Both the position numbers and the translations under genes were made by a program. Source: Lacrimispora sphenoides (lineage in GTDB: Bacteria; Bacillota; Clostridia; Lachnospirales; Lachnospiraceae). From it: 64,000 bases of DNA. The stretch covers positions 124,001-188,000 of the forward strand of contig NZ_FOIP01000002.1 in assembly GCF_900105215.1 (NCBI RefSeq), given 5' to 3'. The notes under the pieces were generated by a model. The model saw nothing but the letters and a program-made list of their open reading frames with translations, was not told the DNA's origin and searched no databases. Every line of letters starts with the position of its first letter. Positions within the stretch are counted from its first letter, which is position 1. Below are positions 9,838-18,098 of the stretch, one piece after another.

Positions 9838-9860
9838 ATTAATTGAGAGTAGGGGAAAAA

Positions 9861-11132
9861 ATGGAGATTAAACTTGCAGGGAATCTAAAGATGGAAACGG
9901 ATATTCCGATTCTGCGTGTGGTAAGTTTTCACTATTGCTGGAAACCTGATTGCCATGCTTTGCTTAAGCTGGAAGGGTATATAGACAGGAGTTTCCTGTG
10001 GGATCCGGGACAATCTTATAGCAGCCGTGTAAAAGTCTGGTTGGAGTCTGACGGGAAGATACAGACCATATATCACGGATACATTGTGGACGCGGAGATA
10101 AAGAACGTAGGAAATACCAGTCAGCTATTTCTAGAGGCAATGTCCGCTTCCTGTCTTCTGGACCGGCAGATATCCAGCCGATCTTTCCTGGATCCGGCAA
10201 AGACTTATGGTGAAGTGGTCAGAGAGGCGGTTCAGGCAGAAGGTGGACAGGTGATACGTAACCAAGGGAGTGACAAAAAGACCGGAAGCCCAGTCATCCG
10301 CTATGAAGAAACGGCTTGGCAATTTGTAGAACGCTTGGGGCGGCGCTTGGGAAATTATATTATTCCAGATATAGAAACCGGATATCCAAATTTATGGTTT
10401 GGGATGAGAAAGGGGAACGATGTACCAGCGTTGTCGGAAGAGCAGTGTACTGTAGAGATATGTTCTATTGGAAGTAAGGCAGGAATTCGCTTCCAGGCAG
10501 AAGGAAGGAATTACTATAAAATCGGAGATCAGATGACCTATCTGGAGCAAAATGTGATAATCGTGGAAGTTAAGGGTAGCTACGAACATGGAGAATTGGT
10601 TTTTACATATACGCTGGAAATTATGGAGGTCTGCCAGACAGGTACACAGCATATGAATCATCCTGCCGGCCTGGGGCTTTGGGGAAGTATAAGAGAGATA
10701 AAAGGGGAATCAGTTAAAATAGCGTTGGATATTGATCAGGGAATGGATACTGGAGATTATTTCTTTCCCTGGTATCCGGAAACGGGAAATGCTCTCTATG
10801 CCATGCCGGAAGTGGGAGCAAGGGCGCTTTTATATTTCTTTGGTGCGGATGAACAGGAAGGGGCTGTTATACACTGCTTAAACAGAGAACAGGAAGAGGT
10901 CCGTTCCTATAAAGACAGGGCTATGGATATTGAAGATGGAAATTCCATCAGCTTGTCAAGAGAAACTGTAAGATTCTCAAGGGGTGGAAGTCATAGATTA
11001 TCCCTTAGTGATCACGCTGTTACGATAAGCACATCAAAGGAAATGAAAATAGCAGCAGAAGGAAAGGTACGGTTAAAGGCCAGACAAATTACGATAAGTA
11101 CCCCAGATGAACTTAACATCTGTCAGGGGTAA
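9861..11132 (+). CDS. VgrG-like / phage late control gene D family spike protein (2)
   Basis: I chose the ATG at 9861 preceded by AGTAGGGGAA; a TTG at 9843 would add six residues and lacks a good site. The 423-residue protein shares the plan of the preceding gene: a gp27-like half with YEETAWQFVERLGRRLG, an OB-like region with LYAMPEVGARALLYF, and a short beta-strand repeat tail. Two unlike spike proteins in a row may form hetero-oligomers or alternative spikes. It is followed 18 bp later by the DcrB/EagR-like gene, a common neighbour of VgrG and PAAR effectors in type VI loci. Confidence 0.75.
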   Translation: MEIKLAGNLKMETDIPILRVVSFHYCWKPDCHALLKLEGYIDRSFLWDPGQSYSSRVKVWLESDGKIQTIYHGYIVDAEIKNVGNTSQLFLEAMSASCLLDRQISSRSFLDPAKTYGEVVREAVQAEGGQVIRNQGSDKKTGSPVIRYEETAWQFVERLGRRLGNYIIPDIETGYPNLWFGMRKGNDVPALSEEQCTVEICSIGSKAGIRFQAEGRNYYKIGDQMTYLEQNVIIVEVKGSYEHGELVFTYTLEIMEVCQTGTQHMNHPAGLGLWGSIREIKGESVKIALDIDQGMDTGDYFFPWYPETGNALYAMPEVGARALLYFFGADEQEGAVIHCLNREQEEVRSYKDRAMDIEDGNSISLSRETVRFSRGGSHRLSLSDHAVTISTSKEMKIAAEGKVRLKARQITISTPDELNICQG

Positions 11133-11150
11133 AAGAAAGGCAGTGAAAGA

Positions 11151-11726
11151 ATGATGGATTATTTTGACGAAGAACTGTTGGATGCCAAAAGGAAGATGGA
11201 GCGGCAGATGCATACCACATTAGAAACCGGGATATATGCAGGAGAGGAGTTAGTTACTTTTACGCAGATCGATTTACCGGATTTTTCAGTCCGTATGCCG
11301 CTGCCTGATCAATTTGTGGTTATGCCAGAGGAAGTAAAAAAGGCAAAATACCCTTCTCAGGAAGCACCTGCTCTTATATTAACCAGCTTAAGCAGCACAG
11401 TAAATATCAGTTTTAATGAATTGCCTGTGCTGCTGAAAGAAGGAGAGATAAAAACCATGATTGGTCAATTCCAGAATGCTCTGGAAAATATCAATCCATC
11501 AATCATAATTAAGAATCAGACAGATACAAAAACAGATCAGGGAAATGAGATGAGCTGGTTTGAGTATAAAGGATACCAGTTGGATGGGCAGAGCTATAAC
11601 CGTGTTTATCTGCTCCGGCTGAGGAAGACAGTGCTTCATGGGACCTTTAGCTGTAGTATAAAAGATAAGGAACACTGGATAGAGATTGTTGAGCGGATAT
11701 TCATGGCTGTTGAGGAGGATATATAA
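11151..11726 (+). CDS. DcrB/DUF1795-like protein, putative effector chaperone (EagR-like)
   Basis: The 191-residue protein has no signal peptide. After a short charged helix it shows the mixed alpha/beta pattern of the DcrB/DUF1795 fold (FSVRMPLPDQFVVMP, then TVNISFNEL, then YKGYQLDGQSYNRVYLLRL and GTFSCSI). In type VI systems, EagR chaperones with this fold hold the N-terminal helices of PAAR effectors before loading. Here the gene lies between the spike genes and a PAAR-like effector 32 bp downstream. The fold call is moderate; the chaperone role is inferred from the neighbours. Confidence 0.5.
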   Translation: MMDYFDEELLDAKRKMERQMHTTLETGIYAGEELVTFTQIDLPDFSVRMPLPDQFVVMPEEVKKAKYPSQEAPALILTSLSSTVNISFNELPVLLKEGEIKTMIGQFQNALENINPSIIIKNQTDTKTDQGNEMSWFEYKGYQLDGQSYNRVYLLRLRKTVLHGTFSCSIKDKEHWIEIVERIFMAVEEDI

Positions 11727-11729
11727 TGG

Positions 11730-12349
11730 GTTTTCCCAGATCATAAAGGAGCAATATTATGACGGATGAAAAGACAAAGGTTAAATCAGGAGTTACAGTC
11801 AGCAAAGAGGCTGTGTTTATTGGAGATTTCGAGTTCAAATTTCAGGGAAATCTTATTAAACAATATATGGAATGGAAAGATGCCTGCAATGGTGATGTGA
11901 CGGAATATGAACAGACTGTCAAGGAGCTGATGGCAAAACATTATGCATTTTATGGTCAGTTTCAGAAAGAGAATAAATATGTAAAGAGCGGGTCCGTTTT
12001 ATGGTGTAGCGGTGGAAGTAAGTTGACAGCATTTGATATTTTGCATGATCATGGGGTGGTGCAAAAGGATGGAACCCCGATAGGGATTTGTACAGACTGT
12101 AAAGCAAATGAGAATATATATACATTTGAAGGCTGTAAGATACCAGCACCGGCCGGATACCCGGAAAGACCGGTTGTGACAGTAAAGTCTCAGCCTCAGG
12201 CTACCTTGCATAAATGTATACCTATGTTGAATGGAAGCTGGAGTAAGAGCAAGAGTTCTAAAATTAAAATTTGGGATGAATCGGTGGGAACGTATGTTGA
12301 TGCAATTACTACGGGAGATTTCCTAACGTGTTTTTATGGGGGGATTATA
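11730..12349 (+). repeat. Direct repeat, copy 1: shared 5' end of two effector genes
   Basis: From the G before TTTTCCCAGATCATAAAGGA through the codons for YGGII, this stretch is almost identical to 15755-16380, with scattered substitutions and one 6-bp length difference (QPQ versus QPQPK). It carries the ribosome binding site and the whole PAAR-like region. The similarity stops abruptly at the start of the toxin part. Confidence 0.9.
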
Positions 12350-13060
12350 GAGATCGTAGAGGTTCCTACGGTGAATGGAACTAAGAGGTTGGGGAATGAG
12401 TATCTAACTCTTGAACAAATGAAGAGTTTGGGATGGAATAAAATTCATTGTGGTTATAAAGTGGTTGGTACAGGAAAAGATAGTCCTATGAATGATATGC
12501 CATCAGAAATTGAGAGAAAACATAGAGAGATTAATCAAGGAGATATTGATAAAATCAATTCTTTATTAGAGAAATATCAAATTGATAGCAAAGAAAGAAT
12601 ATGTGCTTTTTTTGCTGAATGCGCTGCTGAAACCAGCAATGGAAATAGATTTCTTGAAGGACCGGGCTCGAAAAAATATCCATTTACGGATACTGCAACC
12701 AGAACAAATATTAATAAATGGTTTGATACGTATAGCAAATATGGCTCAAAATATCGTGGTGGTGGAGCTATACAACTAACATGGGATTATCAATATTCTG
12801 AACTTGAAAATTGGATGAAAAAAGAGTTTGGAATAACTGACTCAGATATTGTAAATAAAGGTGCGGAGTATATTGCTATGAACTACCCATGGGAAGCGGC
12901 AGTGTTCTATTGGAGTAAAAGTAATCTCAACGGAAAAGCTGATACAGGAATTATTCATAATGTTACTGCTGTAGTAAACTTCGGAATGAGTGATGAAGAG
13001 TACAAATTAAGAGAAGACGCTTATAATTTGTGGATGCAAAAGTATGTATTTCCTTTTTAA
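11759..13060 (+). CDS. PAAR-like (DUF4280) effector with C-terminal GH19 chitinase/lysozyme-like domain
   Basis: The 433-residue protein has about 80 N-terminal charged residues, then the DUF4280 PAAR-like domain (VLWCSGGSK near residue 82 and CFYGGIIEIVEVP near residue 195). From about residue 245 it is a GH19-type domain: FFAECAAETSNG contains the likely catalytic Glu, followed by YRGGGAIQLTW and later YPWEAAVFYW. GH19 enzymes of bacterial toxins usually cleave peptidoglycan. There is no signal peptide, which fits export by an injection machine. The ribosome site is TAAAGGAGCAATATT. The gene downstream encodes a membrane-anchored candidate immunity protein. Confidence 0.8.
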   Translation: MTDEKTKVKSGVTVSKEAVFIGDFEFKFQGNLIKQYMEWKDACNGDVTEYEQTVKELMAKHYAFYGQFQKENKYVKSGSVLWCSGGSKLTAFDILHDHGVVQKDGTPIGICTDCKANENIYTFEGCKIPAPAGYPERPVVTVKSQPQATLHKCIPMLNGSWSKSKSSKIKIWDESVGTYVDAITTGDFLTCFYGGIIEIVEVPTVNGTKRLGNEYLTLEQMKSLGWNKIHCGYKVVGTGKDSPMNDMPSEIERKHREINQGDIDKINSLLEKYQIDSKERICAFFAECAAETSNGNRFLEGPGSKKYPFTDTATRTNINKWFDTYSKYGSKYRGGGAIQLTWDYQYSELENWMKKEFGITDSDIVNKGAEYIAMNYPWEAAVFYWSKSNLNGKADTGIIHNVTAVVNFGMSDEEYKLREDAYNLWMQKYVFPF

Positions 13061-13075
13061 GTGAGGAGGTAATTA

Positions 13076-13846
13076 ATGAAAAATAGAAAATTTGTAGTAT
13101 ATTCTGTGATTTTTATTCTGTTAGCTTTACTAGTATATTACCTAGTTGATAAGAATAATCACAGTTACTCAACTAGCATAATTTCATATACTAAAAACGG
13201 TTCCTATGTGGAGTATCCTCAAATTGCTGATTTAAAGGACGAAAAAAAGCAAGATACAATAAACCAACTCTTAAAAGACCAGGTTTTATTTGGTGCTAAA
13301 AATTATATGGGAAAATATATTGTTGATTTCTCATATTCAGATTATGTATACGAGTTTAGTAGTGACGTAGGTTTCGCTAATGAATATATTGCTAGTTTTT
13401 GGTATAGCTTCGTTTCATATGGTGAAGTGGATTTAGGGCATGAAGGCATTATGCGTGATACGTCTAGATTTTTTTGCATCACCATTGATATGAAAACTGG
13501 TAAGAAAATTGAGTTGTCCGATTTTATGGTAGTTGATGAAAGGTTAATTAATAGTAATGACGGAACTAAGATAGAAACAAATTATGACAGTGCTGCAAAC
13601 CCGACATTTCATAATTTTAAAGATGCGTTTATGGTATATACTTCTGAACAAGAAAAAGATGAATATCATTTATTTACACCTCAAGAGATTATTGATAGAT
13701 TAATAGACACACAAGGAGAGACAAATTGGTATATTGATGAAAATAAAAATATTGTCTTTTGTTCTGGAAAGAATTTTGTAGAAATTCCATATAACGAAAT
13801 TGCAGATGTGATTTATCCTAAATATCTTGATATGTTAAAAAAATAG
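13076..13846 (+). CDS. Membrane-anchored putative immunity protein, DUF4163/DUF3298-like
   Basis: The protein has one N-terminal membrane segment (about residues 6-24) and an extracytoplasmic region. The layout resembles the DUF4163-DUF3298 module of PdaC and RsiV: a strand-rich first half, then CITIDMKTGKKIELSDFM, the typical DUF3298 core, and an end with NFVEIPYNEIADVI. RsiV is known to bind lysozyme through this kind of domain. Because the gene follows a GH19 effector by 15 bp and its product faces the wall, I infer an inhibitor of that effector. GC content is lower than in the core cluster, as in the other toxin and immunity genes. Confidence 0.6.
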   Translation: MKNRKFVVYSVIFILLALLVYYLVDKNNHSYSTSIISYTKNGSYVEYPQIADLKDEKKQDTINQLLKDQVLFGAKNYMGKYIVDFSYSDYVYEFSSDVGFANEYIASFWYSFVSYGEVDLGHEGIMRDTSRFFCITIDMKTGKKIELSDFMVVDERLINSNDGTKIETNYDSAANPTFHNFKDAFMVYTSEQEKDEYHLFTPQEIIDRLIDTQGETNWYIDENKNIVFCSGKNFVEIPYNEIADVIYPKYLDMLKK

Positions 13847-13912
13847 AAGTTACCTTATGCAACTTTTTAGCTTATAGAGCTATTTTTAATAACCCCCAAA
13901 GTTCTTTAAACT

Positions 13913-14061
13913 CGGATTGATCTGCTGAAAAGCACCTTACACAGAGCCGGTTTTGATTTTACAGCACTCTATGATCCAGCAGAAGTTAGAAGGGTTACGG
14001 TATGCACGATAATCCGACAAGAAGGTTAGCAGAAGCGGAAGTATTTATTAATGGATATTAA
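13913..14061 (+). pseudogene. Remnant of a toxin/effector C-terminus
   Basis: Two overlapping frames look coding but neither has a usable start. One runs 13913-14029 (ending IIRQEG) and contains HRAGFDFTALYDPAEV. The other, 14002-14061, reads MHDNPTRRLAEAEVFINGY and stops 15 bp before the immunity lipoprotein gene. A single frameshift would join them. I read this as the decayed 3' end of the effector that once preceded the lipoprotein gene. The effector family is not recognised. Confidence 0.4.
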
Positions 14062-14076
14062 AAGGATAATAAGAAA

Positions 14077-14712
14077 ATGAATAAAAAAGCACTCTTTCTA
14101 TTTGCTGTGCTTATAATTATAAGTACATCTTGCAATCTACGGCCATCTTATCCAGGAACAGAGAATAGCATTACTGAATTTCCAAATATTGTAGAAGGAG
14201 TTCCTCCATCTGGCAGTGAAACTAAGGATAATTACCAAGAATCAAATGGAAATTTAGATATAGAAAAATTGAAGATATATGGCACTTGGAGTCTGGATAA
14301 AATTGTTTTAACCTCAAAGGATTATATTGGAGAGAAAAATTGGGGAGATGGGCACATATTTAACGAGAAGCAGTATGTTGGATATGAAGTCGAGTATACT
14401 CCTGAATACTTTCGTCTAGGAGAACAAAAATTTTTTTCACCAACGTATGAGGTATCGGATTTTACATTTTATGATTTTAATAACAACGGTGACTTTGAAT
14501 ATCCAAATTTATATGAGTTTGTTGAAAAAGAGAGAATCAAGGTTGACAAAATGGAAGATTATGAAAATATGGGCGATATACCACTTGCTTATTTTTTAGT
14601 TACATTTAAGGAGAATTATTTTACTCCTATTGGAACTCAGATTGTACTGTTAAATGAGAATGTTATGTTAGTTGGAGTTTGGGGATATATTATTTTGGCA
14701 CATAGGGTGTGA
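14077..14712 (+). CDS. Orphan putative immunity lipoprotein (YGTW family)
   Basis: The signal peptide ends in a lipobox (STSC, Cys about residue 19), so the protein is probably anchored outside the membrane. After a low-complexity linker comes IYGTWSLDKIV and VEYTPEYF, which match the pattern in the lipoprotein at 1047 (FYGTWKYVEVV, YHPDYF). The two are therefore paralogues. Unlike the 1047 gene, this one has no intact effector directly upstream, only a remnant. Orphan immunity genes of this kind are expected after an effector has been replaced. No promoter was convincing. Confidence 0.6.
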   Translation: MNKKALFLFAVLIIISTSCNLRPSYPGTENSITEFPNIVEGVPPSGSETKDNYQESNGNLDIEKLKIYGTWSLDKIVLTSKDYIGEKNWGDGHIFNEKQYVGYEVEYTPEYFRLGEQKFFSPTYEVSDFTFYDFNNNGDFEYPNLYEFVEKERIKVDKMEDYENMGDIPLAYFLVTFKENYFTPIGTQIVLLNENVMLVGVWGYIILAHRV

Positions 14713-14846
14713 AAACATAGTTACTAACTGTAACTATGAATTTGCATAGAGTTGATTCAAGAGTCGGCTTTGAGACTTTGCCACTGCCTTTATTGGTTCA
14801 ACGATTTTAATCACAGCATACACCACAGCACCTTTTTGAAGGCCTG

Positions 14847-14870
14847 AAAAAGCCCGCATTGCGGGCTTTT
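14847..14870 (+). terminator. Rho-independent terminator-like hairpin
   Basis: AGCCCGC-ATT-GCGGGCT is a 7-bp stem with a 3-base loop, flanked by A and T runs on the two sides, so it could work in both directions. It lies 135 bp after the orphan lipoprotein gene. Confidence 0.65.
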
Positions 14871-15258
14871 GGGGAACGGGTGGCATGTTTACAGGCGTTG
14901 GACTTTACACTCATCTTTTCGGAGTATATTTTGCTCAAAATCTCAAAAAATTCAGAAGACGAAAGTGCAGTTTCCAACCTTGGTTTAGCGTAAAAAGCCT
15001 ATTGCAGTAAATTTGGGCGACAAACGCCCCAAATTTTAACATCAAGCGGCTGTTGGGGAACTATACCACTTGCTCGTTTTGAACGCCACACAAGGGCAAA
15101 CGGGGTTACAAAGGTCGAACAAAATTAAATATAATATTGCCCTTTTGTGGTTGAAGAACGAGTCTCAGAAAATAAATCTCGCTTGATTATCTTATTCTGT
15201 TGCCGAAAGTATGTTGGAATCTTTTTAAAATAGAATATGATAAGACACTTTAATCCGA
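14871..15258. other. Gene-free stretch with hairpins
   Basis: No convincing reading frame was found. Besides the inverted repeat at 15073-15162 there is a second hairpin at 15009-15036 (AAATTTGGGCG, loop ACAAA, CGCCCCAAATTT with one bulge). The stretch separates the orphan immunity gene from the GH19 remnant and may be debris of a lost mobile element. Confidence 0.4.
15073..15162. repeat. Imperfect long inverted repeat
   Basis: The arm at 15073-15100 (starting CTCGTTTTGAACGCCACA) pairs with the reverse complement of 15136-15162 (starting CTCGTTCTTCAACCACAA); about 20 of 27 positions agree and 35 bp lie between. It could be the ends of a small decayed element or an RNA hairpin. Confidence 0.4.
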
Positions 15259-15587
15259 GCAGTAGGGTTTCCACCTGAGGGGCAGGGGAAGGAATATGTC
15301 ACCGCCCATCAATTGAGCGCGATGGGTGGATTGGTGTTACAGACTCCATGGTCAATGACTTAAATCGAGTTTTATTTAAATATGAAATTAATACTATTGA
15401 AAGAATTAGATACTTTTTGGCGCAGGTACAACACGAGTCAGGAAAGGGGAAAACACTTATAGAACAATATAATGGCAATAGCCCAGAAGAGTATTTTAGC
15501 AACAGAGATTTCAGACCAGAATACGAACATACGTATGCAGGAGATGGTGCTAGGTATAGAGGCGCTGGGTATATGCAATTAACGTAG
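15259..15587 (+). pseudogene. Frameshifted fragment of a DUF4280-GH19 effector
   Basis: The first frame (about 15259-15330) reads GQGKEYVTAHQLSAMG, matching GSGKEYVTAEQLIAIG in the effector at 15784. After a frameshift near 15325 the next frame reads VTDSMVNDLNRVL and then FLAQVQHESGKG and YRGAGYMQLT, clear GH19 motifs with the catalytic HES. It stops at 15587, before the last third of the domain. The PAAR-like 5' part is absent. It is a broken toxin module left upstream of the intact copy. Confidence 0.75.
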
Positions 15588-15647
15588 AAAATCACATATA
15601 GGAGTTTTTCAATAAGGAATGAGAATTTTTTTTGGGAGTCAGTCAGT

Positions 15648-15748
15648 GGACTGGAAACGACTAATTAGAGCGAAATGGATTACACTGTACCGCCGTTTAA
15701 TTTAATACAATTTTCATGGACAGTACAGAAGCTGAACGTCAAAACAAT
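15648..15748 (+). repeat. Decayed copy of an effector tail (matches 18026-18123)
   Basis: From GGACTGGAAACGACTAATT to CTGAACGTCAAAACAAT this stretch matches 18026-18123 with a few substitutions and small length changes. At the 18.0 kb copy the sequence is an open C-terminal frame; here it is frameshifted. It lies just upstream of the second copy of the effector 5' repeat. Confidence 0.7.
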
Positions 15749-15754
15749 ATCATA

Positions 15755-16380
15755 GTTTTCCCAGATCATAAAGGAGTAATATTATGACGGATGAAAAGAC
15801 AAAGGTTAAATCAGGATTTACAGTTAGCAAAGAGGCTGTGTTTATTGGAGATTTCGAGTTCAAATTTCAGGGAAATCTTATTAAACAATATAAGGAATGG
15901 AAAGATGCCTGCAATGGTGATGTGTCGGAATATGAACAAACTGTCAAGGAGCTGATGGCCAAACATTATGCATTTTATGGTCAGTTTCAGAAAGAGAATA
16001 AATATGTAAAGAGCGGGTCCGTTTTATGGTGTAGCGGAGGAAGTAAATTGACAGCATTTGATATTTTACATGATCATGGAGTGGTGCAAAAGGATGGAAC
16101 CCCGATAGGGATTTGTACAGACTGTAAAGCAAATGAGAATATATATACATTTGAAGGCTGTAAGATACCAGCACCGGCCGGATACCCGGAAAGGCCGGTT
16201 GTGACAGTAAAGTCTCAGCCTCAGCCTAAGGCTACCTTGCATAAATGCATCCCTATGTTGAATGGAAGATGGAGTAAGAGCAAGAGTTCTAAAATTAAAA
16301 TTTGGGATGAATCGGTGGGAACGTATGTTGATGCAATTACTACGGGAGATTTCCTAACTTGTTTTTATGGGGGGATTATA
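15755..16380 (+). repeat. Direct repeat, copy 2: shared 5' end of two effector genes
   Basis: Near-identical to 11730-12349, including the ribosome binding site and PAAR-like coding region, with 6 extra bases near 16224. The break in similarity directly after the YGGII codons marks the junction where the toxin module differs. Confidence 0.9.
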
Positions 16381-16968
16381 AGTGTAGTTGAAGTTCCGGG
16401 AAACAAGGGATCAGGTAAGGAATATGTCACTGCTGAACAACTTATAGCAATTGGTTGGAGAGAGGAGGTAGTTACAACTGAGATGATTAAAGAATTAAAT
16501 AGGGTTCTAGCAGAGTATGACATCACTGATATAAATAGCATTCGACATTTCATTGCTCAAGCTAGCCATGAATCTGATGATTGGAACAAAAAGGGATATG
16601 GTGATGGTTTGGTAGAAATCGGCTCTAAATCATATTTAGAGAGTAAAAAATATTGGCCATACATCGGTGCTGGATATATTCATCTAACATGGAAGTATAA
16701 TTATCAAAAATTCAGTGATTATTTGAAAGAAACAAAAGGGCTTGACGATCCGTTAATTATGTCAGAAGGCCCAAAACGTATTGCAAGTACATATGCTTGG
16801 GAAAGTGCAGCATTTTTTTGGAGTGTATTTACTAATGCAAATGAAGTGGCAAGTCACGAAAAAGTAAATCCGGATAGATTATCTGAGATTGTGAATATAT
16901 ATGACACAAAGTCTTTTCCTATAAGAGCAGATATTTATTATAACAAGGTTGTACCAAATATTAAATAA
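15784..16968 (+). CDS. PAAR-like (DUF4280) effector with a different GH19-like domain
   Basis: The 394-residue protein shares its first ~200 residues with the effector at 11759 (only a few changes) and then diverges. Its C-terminal GH19-like domain (from about 230) has FIAQASHESDDW with the likely catalytic Glu, then YIGAGYIHLTWKYNY and YAWESAAFFW. The domain is shorter than in the first effector and lacks its central YRG-type spelling. The same PAAR-like loader with another wall hydrolase points to module exchange. The gene at 17081 is its probable immunity partner. Confidence 0.8.
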   Translation: MTDEKTKVKSGFTVSKEAVFIGDFEFKFQGNLIKQYKEWKDACNGDVSEYEQTVKELMAKHYAFYGQFQKENKYVKSGSVLWCSGGSKLTAFDILHDHGVVQKDGTPIGICTDCKANENIYTFEGCKIPAPAGYPERPVVTVKSQPQPKATLHKCIPMLNGRWSKSKSSKIKIWDESVGTYVDAITTGDFLTCFYGGIISVVEVPGNKGSGKEYVTAEQLIAIGWREEVVTTEMIKELNRVLAEYDITDINSIRHFIAQASHESDDWNKKGYGDGLVEIGSKSYLESKKYWPYIGAGYIHLTWKYNYQKFSDYLKETKGLDDPLIMSEGPKRIASTYAWESAAFFWSVFTNANEVASHEKVNPDRLSEIVNIYDTKSFPIRADIYYNKVVPNIK

Positions 16969-17080
16969 TTATTTAAGATATATTCTGCTTACTATAATTT
17001 ATTACAAGAAACAAAAAGACAAGTGCTATTTAATATAAATTAATTGGTATATTACTTAGTTAGTAGTAAAGGAGTTTGAT

Positions 17081-17893
17081 ATGAATAAAAGAGTATATGT
17101 CATCTTGATAATTTTCGTTTTATCAGCCTGTGCCTGCGGATCAAACTCATTCGTTAGCTCTTTGGATAATACTACAAATAGAACTACTCCAGAGTTTAAT
17201 AAAGGATTGGATAAAGAATTAATTGAGAGTAAAAGTGAAATTGAAGCCGTACAGCTTGGAGAGTTTGATATTAGTACAAAAAGTTACGATAATTCAGATG
17301 TTATCAAACAAATTAATATTTATATTTCGTATCCTGAAATATCAGGTCTGTCGACTATGAAATTACAAAATAAAGTTAATACACTAATAAAAGAGACTGC
17401 ATTAAAACCGTATAACAACATTGTTAAAACTAACAACGGAATAGTTCAAGGCACCGAATGGACCGTAGATTATACAATAGAATATGCGACGAACACTGTG
17501 ATTAGTATTAAATTTGAAGGATATCTTTATGCTCAAGGAAATGCTAATGGTATCAATTGGGTGTATTCTGTGAATATTGATTTAACATCTGGAAAAAAAA
17601 TTACTTTTGCTGATATTTTTCAAGATTCTTTTAAAGAAAAATTAGATTATCGTTTTTTTAAATGCATTGATGTGGATACAATAGGAGTTGAAGAAATTGC
17701 TTTAAAAGAAATATTTGATAATTATAAAAGCAACTTTGAAATGAATGATGATAATTTCTATTTTACTAAGGAAAATTTTATTATTATATTACCTATTGGT
17801 GATTATTACCGGTTTTCCTCGGACTATAAAGACTTAAAGAGTTCTATGAGAGAAGACAATTTAATCTGGAGTTCCATTTCAAACAATAATTGA
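17081..17893 (+). CDS. Putative immunity lipoprotein, DUF4163/DUF3298-like
   Basis: The signal peptide ends in the lipobox LSAC (Cys about residue 17), so the 270-residue protein should face the wall. The mature part has a first segment with IYISYPEISGLS and LQNKVNTLIKE, then VNIDLTSGKKITFADIF, the same core as the protein at 13076 (IDMKTGKKIELSDF). This fits the RsiV/PdaC-type module, whose RsiV member binds lysozyme. It follows the GH19 effector by 112 bp. The sequence is much diverged from the 13076 protein, as expected if each fits its own toxin. Confidence 0.6.
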   Translation: MNKRVYVILIIFVLSACACGSNSFVSSLDNTTNRTTPEFNKGLDKELIESKSEIEAVQLGEFDISTKSYDNSDVIKQINIYISYPEISGLSTMKLQNKVNTLIKETALKPYNNIVKTNNGIVQGTEWTVDYTIEYATNTVISIKFEGYLYAQGNANGINWVYSVNIDLTSGKKITFADIFQDSFKEKLDYRFFKCIDVDTIGVEEIALKEIFDNYKSNFEMNDDNFYFTKENFIIILPIGDYYRFSSDYKDLKSSMREDNLIWSSISNNN

Positions 17894-18098
17894 TGACATA
17901 GAGATTGTAGAGGTTTCAGTGGTAAATGGAATTGAGAGGGCGGGAAAGATTATAACTCTTTGTTCTAAAGGCTTAAATATGATTGCTAATTTGGAACGCA
18001 ATATTGAACTGGTTATTAGTAAAGAGGACTGGAAACGACTAATTAATGAAACGGATTACACTGTACCACAGTTTAATTTATGCAATTTTCATGGATAG
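17892..18098 (+). pseudogene. Detached C-terminal tail of a DUF4280-type effector
   Basis: The 68-codon frame starts without a start codon and reads DDIEIVEVSVVNGIERAG, clearly the segment that follows the YGGII motif in the effector at 11759 (IEIVEVPTVNGTKRLG). It continues for about 50 residues with DWKRLINETDYTVPQF and stops. The PAAR-like N-terminus is missing, so it cannot be expressed as an effector. The tail overlaps the immunity gene stop by 2 bases. Confidence 0.65.

Noticed and set aside
15259..15587. An intact separate GH19 gene
   Set aside because: The frame changes near 15325 and stops before the end of the domain, and the region for the PAAR-like part is missing, so it is a remnant.
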